A stretch of DNA of 64,000 bases from Tigriopus japonicus (taxonomy: Eukaryota > Arthropoda > Copepoda > Harpacticoida > Harpacticidae), in assembly GCA_010645155.1 (NCBI GenBank), contig CM021318.1:3153926-3217925 (forward strand), in the 5' to 3' direction. A program made the translations under genes and the position numbers. This document shows, in pieces, positions 33,065-47,298 of this stretch (position 1 is its first letter; every line of letters starts with the position of its first letter). The notes under the pieces were generated by a model. It ran no database searches, was not told the origin of the DNA, and saw nothing but the letters and a program-made list of their open reading frames with translations.

Positions 33065-36000
33065 CTAAACTGTTCGAATGTTGTTTGGGTCTCTTAGTAA
33101 GTCATGTCGAACCATGTGACTGGATTCAGTTGTTGGTTTGTCAGAGTCCATGGATCTAGGCGTGTCATTTGTGCCCGAATTGGGTATTGAGTATGGTCTT
33201 GAGTAGCTTCTAGATGTGTTTGTCGTCAAGGAGGTTTCTTGTCGGCTAGCTGAAAGCCAACTGGAATGCTTGAATGAATTTGGAGAGATGGCCGAGGAAT
33301 GGCCTCTCAAGCTTGAACTTGGGGGTTGCTGTAAAGTGGCTATGGGGGGTAAAGTCCGATGGGTGGATATTGGTTCCTTGGCAGACAAATCAGTTGCATG
33401 AGAATGGTGCATAATATTATCAATTGGAGTATTTTCTGAGTGGTTTGTCGACGGTGGGTCAGAACAGGTACGTTGCTTCTTCCAGGCCGAAACGGATCGA
33501 CCAGTGGAGGATGATTGGGATGAATAAGTGGCAGATGAGTTATCGGGCAGTGATATCTGCTGATTGAGCAAAGGGTTGCTTTCGGCTACCCTTAGAAGAT
33601 AGACAGGTTGAGATGAAGAGGAAGGCGGGCCTAATTCAGGGCGACCAGAGGGGTCCAAGGAAGAAGAAGAAGGCTGACCATTATTGACAATAATACTTAG
33701 AGCTGGAGGCTTAGTTGGAGATAAGTCCAGAGGTTGGCTACTGTGCTCGGCCATTGGAGAGGCACATCCTGACGGTTTTTCTGGAGATGTTGACCGATTG
33801 GACCGTGCAGGATGCTCTGTGTGCTCTTGGCTTACTGTCGCACTCATTGATGAGGGTGTTGTTGCAGTGATGGTAACACTTGGTTGTGACAAGTTCTGCG
33901 GCGATGGTGGCTGAGCTGGTGGTGGAGTTGTGTTCATCTTTGGTATGGCCACCACGTTTTTCATGGCCAGAAAAATAGCTTCTGCCTCCCTCATGGTTTG
34001 ATCAGGCTCCAACTTGCGACGATGGATGCGCCATTGGTGCTTTTGCAGATGAGCTTTCTGTCGAAATCCATATCCGCACTTGCAGCATCGAAATGGGCGT
34101 TCCTTCTCCTCGCACATTTGATGAGCCTTCAAAGCTGGTTTATGAGGGAACACCTGACAGCATCCAATACATTGGAGGGGATCAGCAATCATGTGGGTGG
34201 GTAGGGAAGTGTATTTGGCATTGCAATTTGAGCACCTGAAGTTGTAGGGATCGTGAACAGTGAAAACATTGCCGCAGGATTTGCATTGACACTCAACCAT
34301 TTCTTTTTCTCCCCTTTGCGTAGCAGGCTCCTCAGGGCAATTTACAGCAGCTTGTCGTGGCTCAAGATGGATTGCATGACCTTCGCCACCCCGTTGATAA
34401 AGCTCATCATCGGCATGCCGTTGTTCTTCAACCTCCTTTTGGTATGCATGGGCCAAAATCTTTTTCAATTTCATTGGCGGTGGTTGTGATGCTGTTGAAG
34501 TACTCTGCTCTTTTAATTGTTCATCTGGCTCATGAATGTGCAAGAGCTTAGAATTTGGCGATGGATCAGCTTGAGCCACTGTTTTTGTCGGATTCATAGT
34601 GGGGTGATCAGCCGCAGAAGAATGATTATAATCAATTTCAGAGGAGGAAACGTGAGACTGGGAGCCGATGTCATTGTCGACCTTGTGCTCCACCAAAGAA
34701 TTGGAAAGTGCGATATGTGCAGAGGGAGTAGAAGGCACTCTTGTAATGGTATCGAATTTGGCATTCTTGAATTCTTCGTTCTGAATATCTATGGGAGACA
34801 TTAATTTTGGCACAAGAGCGGAAAACCTATTGCCGGGAATCATTGGTAACTTCAGATGGGTTCTTCGAGGAGGAGATTGCGCCCTTTGAAGACTAATAGC
34901 TCTCGACGCAGACAGATCTTCAGGTTGGGATGGTTCAGGACCCATTGGATTAGTATTCAGGGTGGTTCTGGGCTCTGATTGGCTGAAGTTCAAATATGAA
35001 TTAGAACTGGGCAGTGGAGGTGGACCATTCAGAGAGCGTGAATCTTGGTTATACGAGTCCATGCCGTTGATCTTGATGCGGTCCACGATTGAGTTATAAA
35101 GGATTCCTTCTGGCATCACCATGGTTGGTTTGGGTGAAATGGAAGGAGTTGGTGGAACAACTGGAGGAGTCTCGCAAGGAGGAGCGCCCAGAGGTCGATT
35201 TTTGAAGTGAACCACTCCATGTTGTCGCCACTGATGCTTTTGCATGGGTTCTTTTCTGTAGAATTTCTGGTGGCAAATGTTGCACTCAAATGGTCGATCG
35301 TTTCTGTGAGTCCTTTCGTGAACCTAGAGAAATCGAAGATGATTGTTTTTAAGGAAGTGTACTTTTGAGAAAAGCAACGTTTTTAGCACTTACTCTCAGA
35401 TTTCCTTTTTGAGTGTACTGTTTTCCGCAGATTTTACAAGCAAAAGGTTTTTCTCCAGTGTGAGTGACAAGATGTCGTTTCATAGTGGTAACACAAACAA
35501 ATCGTTTCCCACAAACTCCGCAAACTGGTAGGATCTTTGAGGATCTTTTTCTCGTTCCTGAAGTTTCATAAATGACCAAATGATGATTAGTATCCCTAAT
35601 TCGATAAAATGCACACCTTGGTTACATACCTGATTCATTGGCTTCAAACACATAGGGGAGCATTTTTCCATCCTTCACGAATCCATTGCTGACTTCATTG
35701 TCAGAGGCCACGATGGTTTTGCCGGCTACAGATTTGATGTTATTGTGGACCAGATAAGTTGGCTCTGGACCAGGATCGGGGTGATTCTGAGGATTTTCCG
35801 GGACGGTGTCTTGGTAGGAATAGGAATAATGCGATGGGTTGGCAATTTCTTCCTCTTCGTCCTCTTCTTCATCCTCATCTTCATCACGAATGGATTGGTT
35901 GTGATAATGGGATGGGGTGGGCGATGGATCTCGAGTTAAGGGGAGAGGAGTATCTTCTGAAGAACTGACCGAATTGAGAGCTGAAGTCATAAGCTGAAGG

Positions 36001-36164
36001 GCGTTAGACAACCTCCCTGGACCATCGATGAAAAATCTGGCCGGGGAAGGTTGCCTTCGCTCGAGACGGAGCATGGGATTGGAGTTGGTGGAATCTCTCT
36101 CTTGGTCCCCTGAAGTGGGACCAGGTCGGCCGTCCAGATGGCCCCATGGGATAGCTGTACTCAT
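33065..36164 (-). CDS. C2H2 zinc-finger protein, probable CtBP-recruiting repressor
   Basis: Three exons, 35630-36164, 35394-35557 and 33065-35323, splice in frame (GT-AG) to 985 residues. The ATG at 36164 is preceded by an in-frame TAG 12 bases upstream. Residues ~110-125 form an acidic run (DEDEDEEEDEEEE). Three C2H2 fingers occupy ~191-270 (CGVCGKRF...H, CKICGKQY...HERTH, CNICHQKF...HQWRQH). A second cluster at ~578-667 has a CxxC pair (CKSC...CSNC) and two fingers ending QKHQWRIH. The rest is low-complexity Ser/Pro sequence. A PLDLS motif at ~764-768 matches the known CtBP-binding consensus, and EDLSAS and TDLSAK are weaker variants. It is a nuclear DNA-binding protein by family; repression is inferred from PLDLS. 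I do not recognise the orthologue. No partner gene is adjacent. Confidence 0.85.
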
Positions 36165-39100
36165 GTTGGGAAGCTAACAGCTGAAGCCACGGATGTGGAG
36201 GCGACCACGGCCAAGGAGGATTGTTGACTCCTCCTGGCGAAAGAGAGAGAAATGCGGGATTAGGTGTTTGATTCATAGGCCTCGGGTATCGTCCACCTCG
36301 GTACCCCATCCACCGCTTTGGATACCAATGGGATTGTTGCCTTCTTGGCACATTGTTTATATAGACTTGATAAAGATTAACGCGTAAGTTGGTTTGGATG
36401 AGAGTGTAAGAAGCTGGAGACAATCGGACTGGTTCTTTATAGACCACGAGTGTCAATGTCGTCAGAGCTACCACCAAACACTATAACATCTGAACAACCC
36501 ATGGTGATGATTTCTAAGTATTCACAAGTGATGTTGAGAACTGAAGAATTATGTTGGATTATGTGTCGGGGATGTGCTTCTTTCCAATTATAGTGTAGGT
36601 AAGAATGCTCACTTTCGGGTAAAAATGCAAGTATGGATCAGAAATGCAATGTTGCGTGTGATCGTGTTGGAAGGTTTTAAGTGACTAACTTTGCTTTTGA
36701 AAAGTGTTGCCTACATGTACTAGTCGTCCAACGAAACATGTTGAGCTCTCTCAATGCCGCATGCCACGCAAAGCAAAGGCAAGAGCGAGAGAGCAACATT
36801 GTTGGAGAACTTCCAGTTTCCCGCGCTTCCTTCCCATAAAAGTCACTCCCCACTTGAACTAACTGCCTTCCCGGCATGTCAGTTCAAACGAACACTCCCC
36901 CCGAAGAGTAACCTAAGTCATGATTTTCCAAGACATTTGGGTCGAACACGCAGGCATGGAAATGGCGTGGCACCATTTGCCCGGGAATGAAAAACAAACC
37001 ACATCAGACCTGACATCGGCCAAGTACCGGTACAATCGCGATCCTTCTAGAAACGGGAAGTGACAGGAGATCAATCCACTTTAGGCGGGGAAAGAAAGAG
37101 AGAGAAGAGCGGCAAGGTAGAGGCCAGAAGACCTGGGGAGACCTGTTGCCTCCAAGACATTGGAAGTGTGCAGATTTCTCTTCCACAGACCCGCCTTGGG
37201 CCTTTGGCTTACTCCTGCCAGTCCCCGACTCCCGAGTCTTCTTCCTTCCATGCCGGACAGACGCCTGGTTGATGGCCGTCGCCAGAGTCCATGTACGGTA
37301 AAACGCAAAACAAGAACGTTCTCCTACACTTTCTCAAGGCTCTGGGAAGGAGGGCAAAGGAGGGAAATCTCGGATTGGTGCCGTTGAGGGCATTGACATC
37401 GCCTCGAAGAGTCAACATGCCGGCAAATGCGCAACAGGGGAAGAGTATACTCCGATATACCTCTTTTCTTGCCGTACTCCCGTACTCGGGGGAGGGACAG
37501 CCCAACTTATGCAAAGTCGTTAGTTTTTTCGTGCGTTAACTTGTTCATAGTGGTTAAAGCCAGTTCCAAAAATGGTCCCTTGTAAGACACCCTCATAAAA
37601 GAAGAAGAAACAACTTTCAAATCTAACCTGTTTTTCTCGTGCCAGCAAAGAGCGTCTCTCCAAACGGTTCTTGGTTCCATGCCTCTTCTTCTCTCTTGAC
37701 CTAAATAAGCCTTGGCGTTGAAAATGTGTCAACGTACTCATCCGCTCACCTCGTCTACCTGTATTTTTTTTCTTCTACCTGTGCGTGTTCAAAACACATG
37801 GAATCCTCTTTCACCACCACAACACCCCGATCTTTCTCCAAAGGCATGCATTCCCAACCTTGTGGAATGTGGTCCGGGCAACCCCTGCGCACACACATGT
37901 GTGTATGTAAGTACCCGCCAATCTAGCCAAAACAGACACCACACTCGGAATAGTGCATGTGTGTAAGTTTTCTCGGGATCCACATGTGCTGCCGGCCGGC
38001 TTGGGAAAAAAGATCCCAAGCCAAGATACTTGGAGCAAGTTCATTGAACTTGCTTCAGCACTTCTGGAGGAATTTTCGTGGAAAGAATGCTGGTGGCCGT
38101 CTCCCATCAAGGCAACAAGTAAGAGAGAAAGAGGAAAATAAGCACACGAGTTGCATGTTTGATGATTTGGTGATCCGGACAGCCCAGGGTACAATGTACG
38201 TACGTCCGTACAATGGGACGAGAGCAAAGTAAGAGGAGAAAGTGGGAAAATTGGGCATAAACATAACTCAAACTATAATTGCATCCACTTCGGCCGGCGT
38301 CGAGTTTATTTCAATCCTCATAATCAGGCCTTGGAGACAAAAGTGAAAATAGATGGGGTTCACTCGCATCCCACCCCAAAAGGTGTATGACCTAACGTCG
38401 AGGAAGCTTTATAGGAGAAACCCAAGCTCTTAATTTCTTGCCTCCAGAGTTATCAAAATGACTGGAAGTACACGCAATTGCCGACGTATCCAAGATCATG
38501 ATGACCTCAAAAAAGCATTCAAGAACAGTTATCCCAGTCATGCTTCTTCTCTTCATTTGGAAAGTGCAGAATGAACTCTTCTTCAACCTCAACGTCATTG
38601 TTGTTGCTTTTGAAGCAACACCACACGAGAATGGAGATGATCGCCACCGTGATCTTCCACTTCGTTGGTAGGTCTGCGCACAAAAGGCCTCTTTCAGAAA
38701 AGTGAAGTCACCACTCCAACCAAGTGCTTGGAGAAATTATGTCAGCTTCCAAAACGGATCGATCCCCTACGACGCAGTTATTGTGGTTGAAGAGAAGTGA
38801 AAAAAATACCTGCTTGATCTGCCAACGAATGGAATGCATTGCGGTGGACTAACAACTACACTATGCAAACGAGGGGAAACTTTGGCCGAAGAAAGCCAAA
38901 TGCATTGTCGCCAAGGTCAGGGCCGAGAATGTATGTTTTCCCGCCCTCATGTCAAGTCCAGATTAGCTCTCATTCAAGGTCAAAATTGGAGGACTTGAAT
39001 ATAAATCCCAAATTTGTCAGGTCGTCTGGACAGGTCTTCACTAAACTAGTTCTGGGTTTCAATGTCATGAAACTGCGACGGCACTTGAATATAGGTTCTA

Positions 39101-42100
39101 TCAATCCTACACGTTGTCAAAATTTGAGTCAGAACCAAGAGCATCTTGATGATTGGTAGTAGCCGGTGCCAGGAAAAGGGTTGTCATAATAATTAACACG
39201 GAGAGAAAGTCCGACTAAAGTGGAATACAAAAGAGCAAACACGCCGAGATATCTCAATTGCAGATCTCAAGCTCCGCCAAGCAATGACTCTTTTCTAGGT
39301 CAGAGTGCTAAGCCTGCATTTCCTGGCTCTCCTTGCACAATCCAGTCATTTCGCCTTTAAAGATCAACTACTAAGAGGATCCGTGCGAAAAGAAAACCCA
39401 ACCAACCAACCAACCATATTAGTACAGTGGCCTCCCCAATGCGTTGAAGATTGCCTTGAAGCCCTTGGCAACATTGGGCAAATGCAACTGAGCAGAAAAT
39501 GCAAAGCAAGTAGATGGAGACTCATTGGCTTGGGAGAATGCATCCTGGATCAACCAAAATCATCCCATGTGACCACTCTTGCCACTCTATTACAACCATG
39601 ATTGGGAGAGAAATGGCAACTTTGGGAGAGCTTCTACGTACTGTACTCTCCATTCAAGTGAGCAAGCAATTGCCTTTTTCGCCATTGGAAGAAGCAACAA
39701 TCGTGGTGGTGATTACTTGAACAAGTGAAAAGAGAAATCTCGAGAAGCTCTCCGACTTTTAACAATTGAAACGGGATCGGGGCAATTGAACGCTTTCTCT
39801 CTTAACTCGTCATGGACTTGAATAGGAGGAGGGTTTTTAAATTTTCAAAGTGCCTAACAATGCATTATGTCAACTATGCGAGGGTTAGCACGTAGGGGGT
39901 GTAAGGGTTTCAGAAAGCACAAAACATATGTGTGAAAAAGTTACTTCAAGAGGAATTGTTTGGAAATGTAGTTTCAATTATGGAGTGGGAATTGAACGGA
40001 TTTCAAACTTTTTCTCATGACACTAGGACAACGTTTTTTTGTCATATAAGGAGCTTATATGTTTTGTCTGCATTAGAGCATGCTCATGAGTGTGCCTCCA
40101 TCAATAGGTGAATTGTTGAGGGCATCAAGAAATATAGTGTGAGTTACAGAAGCTCATGTGAAAGAAGCGTCGTCAGAACACCAATGACGGTGGCTTTATC
40201 ATGAAGCTTTAAAATATCCAAACATACCGGGAAATGCAAGAGAAATAAATACAGCCAATAGGAGACTTATCCATGGAAAATATCCATGGAAGGGCTTGAA
40301 TCCATCTTATTTCACGATCCAATGACTGGATCAATCTTTATTGTCATGATCTAGGTAAACTGATTGTAAAATCGACTTTCATTATAACTTGAACTTCCTG
40401 ATTGATGGGAGCAACAACAACGGCAAACATTTGAAGCTTCAAAAAAGCCTTCAACGTGACTCCGTTGACGCTTCTTTCCCATGAGCTTCTTTAGTGTGAG
40501 TCACAAATATTCCAGCCTAAGTAAGTAACTTTGCCCTGGTTTAGTCTCAAAGCATAAGCAGCAACTTTGAGTTCAATAAATACAGCTTGTGTTCTGGAAT
40601 GATAGTTGAGCATGATTAATTGGACTGTCTTCTGTTTTACCTAAATCTTACAATACTTTTTGGTGCCCTCAATAACTCACTTCAGCTGTATTTGAAAGCA
40701 GCTATGGCACGATTTACTAAAACAAGTAGGTCTGACAACTGTAATGTATTGGCTAACATTCAGTGTTTTGTCGGAAGTGTTAAAAGTCAATGAATGAAGT
40801 ATACTTGGCTCGTGCATCTCCAGACACAAAACATATGACCTAAAATCCCAATTGCAAGGTTTGTCATATTATTGTGTAAGATATCACCAACAAATCGACG
40901 AAACAGTTCAGAGAGGAAGTGTTTCTGTAATATGTCATCGTCAAGTCACCAATCATCATCGACCACCATGTTCAAAGGATTTCACTACCTTTAGAAAGTT
41001 AAATGCTTAAAAAAGAGTTAACCGACATCATTGACAACCCAATGTCCCTTTGTTATCATTTGCTTTAGACCTTAATGTTTCTTCTACACTAAGAACTTTC
41101 AAGAAACTCTAATAAGCCCTAGAACTCTCATCCAAACCAGTTATCCTAATCGTTTAAGTGGCAAATTAGTGAATGGGCTTACCTTTGAGGTGAACTGGAA
41201 CAGGTAAAGATGTTGTATTGGATGTATGGAAGCTGAATCCACTCGAAAATTGATGTATTCTTAGAACAAATCACTAATAAACCCTAAATATGTTCGTAGC
41301 AATAACCAGTGAAACCACAACTTGAGGAGACTCTTTCAAATAAAGTTGCTTGAGAGTGTAACTTCAGGAGGCAGCACGAATGGAAGCAGGCGAGCTTCGC
41401 CAGATGAAGGAAGAGTTTCCCCAACTTTACTACTTTCTCTCCGCCTTTCAGCCAAAAGGCCCGACAGCCACCTGTAATTCGATTGCCTTTTTGTCAGGCC
41501 GAGACCAGGTTGGTTCCTTCCTACTTTGGACTTGCTCACCTAAGTTGGCAGCCTGGTTGATCTCCAATCCTCCATCTCACTCACTCACTCACTCTCTGGG
41601 AGTAAAACACAGTACCAGGGCGATCTGGGACACAGATCTCTCTTAGGCCGCCATCCCTATGCCTCGAGTGTGTGTATGTGGGAATGAGAGGCTGGAAGGG
41701 ATTCATACGTAGGATCGGCTGTCATTTTATGGCTGCCAAGCTGCCTTGCGGTTGGCCAAAAGTGCCCAGAGTCTGTGCTCCTGCAAGTTCCTGCCTGCTT
41801 GTGCTCTTGAAGTTTCTCTTTTTCACTCGCCTTGTTCACATGTCCTGGATTTAAACCCGGGTACCGTAGGCATCACATGAAACCACAGATTTAAACACTA
41901 ACTTCGGTTGCTTGCAAGGTTTACTCTGAATGATGTGCTTGTTTGAACCAAGGGTATCATATGTTATCAGAGCACACTTTGACAGCTGTGAGTGCTTCTC
42001 TTTTGACATCTGTGGTTGCCAGCACATTCACAGACTGGAAACTTGTTGCGCCAAACGTGACAGTCTTGACGTTTCCTGACATTCTCGGCATGGATGAACA

Positions 42101-43762
42101 CTTATTGACTAATTTAGGCATCGTGTGTCTGTACAATCCAAATTTAACTGGATCTCCGATATTCAGAAGCGAAAACCAATCATGGCGTGATTTGCTCCAG
42201 ATGGCGTTATCACACTTTCCATCTTTGAATATTTTTTTCATATATATAAAAGTGTTGTGATATACGAATATATCCCACTGATAGGACCCTAAAACTTATT
42301 TGTTCAGATTTATGAGACTTTGGAATGAAGTTTTTCCACTTACGAAAATCCCTCTTATGAGTTCAAATACAAATACGGACTGTTTGTGTCGAGACCAAGT
42401 TTCTTTCTTAGAACTTGAACTTGAGTTCAGCGTCATTCTATCCGATCAAAGTCTTGCTTTTTGAAGATTTACGAACTCCTGGCTAAGATGACGTTCATTG
42501 AAGATTTTGGAAGAAGGCCCAAAATAGACCCAGAGCCGCGAGATAAGTCATGAGTTGTAAAATGGGATTAACCTTAAGTGAGATTTTGGGGGCGAAAAGA
42601 AACCCTTGGTAGTGTTAGCTAAACAAGTTGGATTTCAAAGAAAGACTTCGGATTTCTAAAAGTTGACAAGTCGACTTTTCTTTTGACAAGTTTTTTGACA
42701 ATTGTGTTTCATTTTTCGCCCAATGCCATCTTCAAATTTCAACACAGCGGGAAAATACCAAAATCCTGCAACACTTACAATATTTAGAGTTTAATTTATC
42801 AGCGCAATAAACATTGAAATTAATTTGAAAAGTAATGTGTCCGCCCACCAAAAAAAAAAAAAATGTTTCAAATTAATATAAAAAAAGACCAATGCTTTTA
42901 TCAGGCATTACTTTTCCCTACTCGGGTTTTATCTTCTTCTGACATTTACATGGAATGACATTCTGTGCATCGGTTAAAAATCCGTAATAAAAGTCAAATT
43001 TGCTCCGAAACTATTTTGAAACAAAAGTAGAAAGAACTCTCGAGCGAAATATGAGTTGTAAAAATGACAATTGGCTCTGTCAGGGTTTTAAAAGGCAAAA
43101 CGAAAGCTTCTTTTCAGCAGAAGGTAGCCTAATATCAACGGATTTGAGTCCGAATACTTAGAGTCAGCTAAAAACCTGATTTTAAAAGTCACATGTGCAC
43201 ACTCTCGTAAATTTTCAGATGATTTATTTTTGTTATGTTCAATGAAATGAGCTCTTAAATGAAATTTTAGAAGTACAATACAAATATTATTTGCATTCCA
43301 GCCTTTTGTGAAACAAATCTAACAAAAAAAAATTCCAAGAATAATTTTGCTTGCCACGTTCCATTGATCAATTTCTTGCGTTGCAAGTCCTTATAAAGAT
43401 AACTGTTGACTGCAATTTGAGAAACCGTTTTGTGCAACAATCCACCATTGATTGCAAAAAAAAAATTCTACTTTTTACCCATGACATGTCTCTTACTGCT
43501 CATTTTCTTACGGAGAATCAGTATCATCATACGAGTCCTTCCAAAAGCAAAAACACCATTCACTTGCTTTTGGCAAGGCCTTTCTTTATATTTCACATCA
43601 GTGCAAACCACAAACGTTCCTCTGTTTACGCAGACCAAACTTGGTATCACCTTGCATTGTGCAACAAAAAGAGAAATTTTAGTCTTTCTCAGAAAATAAC
43701 CAGCAGTACGTACGTAATGTACGTAGAATGTTCCTGCATTCAGACGTTGTTATTCACGAGGC

Positions 43763-44090
43763 ATGGAAGCTGAATACGAATATCAAGTTGAATTAAACTT
43801 GACCTCCAACCAGTCTCAACCAGAAAGAGAAATCTTGGCTGTTGGCGATGATCAGGCCTCTCTGAGATTCTTGGAGAGCGTATGCGATTCATTCCCAAGA
43901 AAGTCCTGATGATTCATCTCTGAAAAACGTTTGGGAGGATATTGGATCGTGGCCTATTTTTCGGTCAAGCAACATCAAGAATCGATCTCTCCTTGGAAGC
44001 ATGACAGAGGCAACATGCCTTGGAATCTTCAAGAAGATTCCTTTGGAGGACTCAGCTCAAGTTTTGGATGGATACAAGCATACTCGTTGA
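43763..44090 (+). pseudogene. frameshifted open frame of unknown origin
   Basis: From ATG at 43763 the frame reads MEAEYEYQVELNLTSNQSQ through LRFLESVCDSFPRKS and stops at TGA. Shifting by one base, reading continues as DDSSLKNVWEDIGSWPIF, NRSLLGSMTEATCLGIFKK and ends at TGA 44088-44090. Both halves have natural-looking composition and meet at the shift, so a broken gene copy or an exon with a sequencing error is plausible. I recognise no family and see no introns. Confidence 0.3.
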
Positions 44091-47000
44091 ATACTACGTA
44101 ATCATCAGAATCCTTGCAAGGTGTGATTTTTGGATTAATAATATAGATAAATGAATATTGACCATGGCTAATTATTAGGAAACCACTGAATATACAGTAA
44201 AAACACATTTAAGATGGTCCACTCTTTTTTTTTCAAGCTCAAAATGTTTGAACTTATTTCTGGGTGATTTCATGCTTTTCCAGGCCCAAGCAAATATAAG
44301 AATATGATTTTGATGCTGTAAGAACCTAATCATAGTTTAAATAAAAGAGATTAGGACAACTGTTTGGGTAATATTTGAGAATGCACTTCATAATTTCTGC
44401 TGTAGTGGACTCGTGCTATTATATTTTTCAACAATGTTCAAATTATAACATCGTATTATAAGGACTATATAAGTGTTGGAATACTACATAAGTTTTTATG
44501 AAAAGACTTGTTTTGCTCCAATTTAAGTTTCATGAATTACCTTGAGATTTGAGGAGACGTAGCCTCCATTAAAATCTTTGGGTTTTCCAAAATCAAAATT
44601 TCCTAACGTTAGCAAGTTTCTTGTTGCAATTTACCAAAAGGATAGAACGTAGAGGATGAAATTTGAATCTTCAACAAAGTGAAAACAAGTTCTACAGTTC
44701 GTTTTTACTTTTCACCAATTGTCAAGCCCAAGTCAATCTTTAAAAAACGACAAAAAGCAACTTTACTTATCAAAGTAGGTTAGATTGGGCTTTGTACTTT
44801 GACTCTTTCAGGCATGCTCCAAATTAGAACGTCGTTTTTTCGATGCCAAGAAAGATATTGCGTAGATAGGAAAACCATTGGTTGCACCATGGTTGTTGTT
44901 CAAAGCGTCTGTTATGAATGTTGTGAAGCTTTCACTTCTGAACTTGGAAACTTGAAGCTTGAATAGTTGAAAGAAGTGCGTGATAGAGATTGAGAAACGA
45001 TTCTGGTTAGGCAACATTTCTGGCTACAAGCCCAAAAATAAAGCCAAGCGTATTTTCTGAACTTGTCACTTGAGCCTGAGTTAAAGCTTGGACTGGTCAT
45101 CAATTCTCCTTAAGAATGTTTGGTGAGTATTCTTCATGGCTCTTGTGAACAATAAATAAAGATTACCTAACCGTTCTTACCCAAAATTGTATCTTTCCAT
45201 TCTAACGACAAATTTGCCCAGATCACAAAAAATGCGTCATGAATTTTCTCGTTGACAAAAGAAAGTCAGTAAAACGAGTGATTATGTCTCACCGTTCTTT
45301 ACGATTTCCAAGTAATTCTGCTCGTTTCAAGGGTCGTTCGACTCTCATGAATGGAAGGAGACCCCATGTACACACATTTCGAAGAGTTCATTGAACTCAC
45401 CAAAGGAAATTCCAACCCCCTTAGCACCAATTCACCGCTCTATTTCACATGACTCACTTGTCACGTAAGGAGCAAACCAGGGATGAACAAGGGTTGGTTG
45501 GTTGGGCAGTGGCATTCAAACCATTCGATTTACCCAACCGGTTCCTTAATCCGTTAAATATTTGTCAACCCCCTGGCCTGATTTGAGGGTCAGAGGCTTC
45601 CCCTTGAAAAGACTTGATCATCATGCAGTTTCGGTTCATTCTCAGAAAGAAAGAAAAAAACAAAGTGTTGAAGTTAGTCGGATAGTACGCTATGAGGCAA
45701 CTTTCTAATTTCTGACAGGAGCATCGGGTGCGTGCCAAAGGTGCTGCAGCTTCGTTTACCATGGCCACACCATGTCTGAATCGTCCGTAAAACTCGAGTA
45801 CGAACGATACACTCACGAACGGAGTGAGCGTCGTTGTCGGAGGGAGTCCTCCAAGGCACCATTATTGCACCAACTGTACGTACACTCGGTACATGTGGCA
45901 AATGTTCTTATAAACATAACGGTATCCATTTTCACAGTTTGTAGATGCTACAATGCTTTGATATACCTATAATAAAGATGCTAGTGGATGTGGTACCAAA
46001 ACCAGCTCCAAAAAGTGGACTCATAATCATTATCTGAAGTCTCAAAGATGGTGCATTTTCTCCGGATAGATAAGGAAAACCAACCATTCTCTACATAAAA
46101 GCAAATTAAGCCTCCTCCTCTAGGCCGTGAAAAGAAGGATGAAGAAGGCTTGCTCAAATTTGGCTCCAGTCCATGAGTGCTTGCTTGCTTGCCTCTTTAA
46201 TTTCATGACCACATGTAGTGGTGGTACATGTGTATTGGTGTTCGTCGTCTCTGGATTGGCTGAAACGAAACTTGACAAGGACGCAAATGGCGCAAGTTCG
46301 ATGCCCGCAAACGGGATCTCCATCCATCCAGGAAAGCGAGCTAGCTTCTTCCAAGACCAGGAAGAGACTGAATGATGAAGAACAAGACGACGATGAAGAC
46401 GAAGCAGAAGAAACTCTTGCTCAGTGAAATTAGGCCAAGCCTTCAGGCTTGCTTCGATTCTCTGATTGTTGAGTACATGCAATACAGTCTTGATGGAGTT
46501 ACACACATGGAATTTGCCATTTGTAGGTACTATTTATATTTGGGAATGAACGAGTGAAATTGTTCTAAACGTAGCAATAAACTTCTACTTTGAGGCGAAG
46601 GTAACGCATTTCTTGATAGAGAGAGAATGAAAATAATTCATTTTTTCTGATTATGAAACGTTTTGAAGCAAGTCAAAAAAATTTTTTGTGTAAAGTACGG
46701 TGTCGACGGACCAACTCGGGGTCCCTTAGAATTGTCAAAAAAATCTTATTTATGAAAGAGTTTTTTGTCTCAAATTCATGCCTACAGAATCACAAGACAG
46801 AAATATAAAGCTGTTATGTTATGAATGTCATTGTTGGTGCCCTTTGCGTAAGGACCAAATTATGGCTTGAATTCATTTTGCTCTTCATTTATAAGATTTT
46901 ATGAGTCTCAGTGAAGAAGGAATGTATAAAAATCCGATAAACCAATTAAATGCAAGATACTCAGATTTGAATCGGCTTTTACTAGATTGGTTCTTCCTCG

Positions 47001-47127
47001 ACGATTTAAGTATCACAGAATTGGAGAGCAAAAATTTGACAAGTGCCGCTGATATTTAAGTTTTGGATAGGCAGATTTGCAGACTGTTATAACAATAAAT
47101 TTAATGAACTAGATAAATCCCACTCTT

Positions 47128-47290
47128 AGTCAGGAATACGTATTATCTGATCCTCTCAAAGAATTTACGGCAGGTTTACACAATGTTTTCAATATTTCTT
47201 CTATTGCTGATCAACCTACAATTCAAGGGTTTTCCACATCTGCCAACTTATTCGTTGGTGGATCAAATAATATATCAATGTCAATTAAAC
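47128..47290 (+). mobile_element. diverged LINE ORF2 tail
   Basis: The plus strand reads EYVLSDPLKEFTAGL, then DQPTIQG and SAN. This aligns with the tails of the LINE copies at 1-440 and 3046-3261 (EYVGADPLTAFKAGL, DQPTIQG, SAN). It is a short remnant from an older or sister family, cut off on the right by a hAT-type element. Confidence 0.7.
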
Positions 47291-47298
47291 ATATTTGC

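Noticed and set aside
43351..43773. 140-codon plus-strand open frame
   Set aside because: Two overlapping frames of equal quality exist in the same stretch, and neither has domain or splice support.
46120..46506. Overlapping open frames on both strands
   Set aside because: Four frames are open over the same bases without recognisable domains, as expected by chance in a less AT-rich patch.
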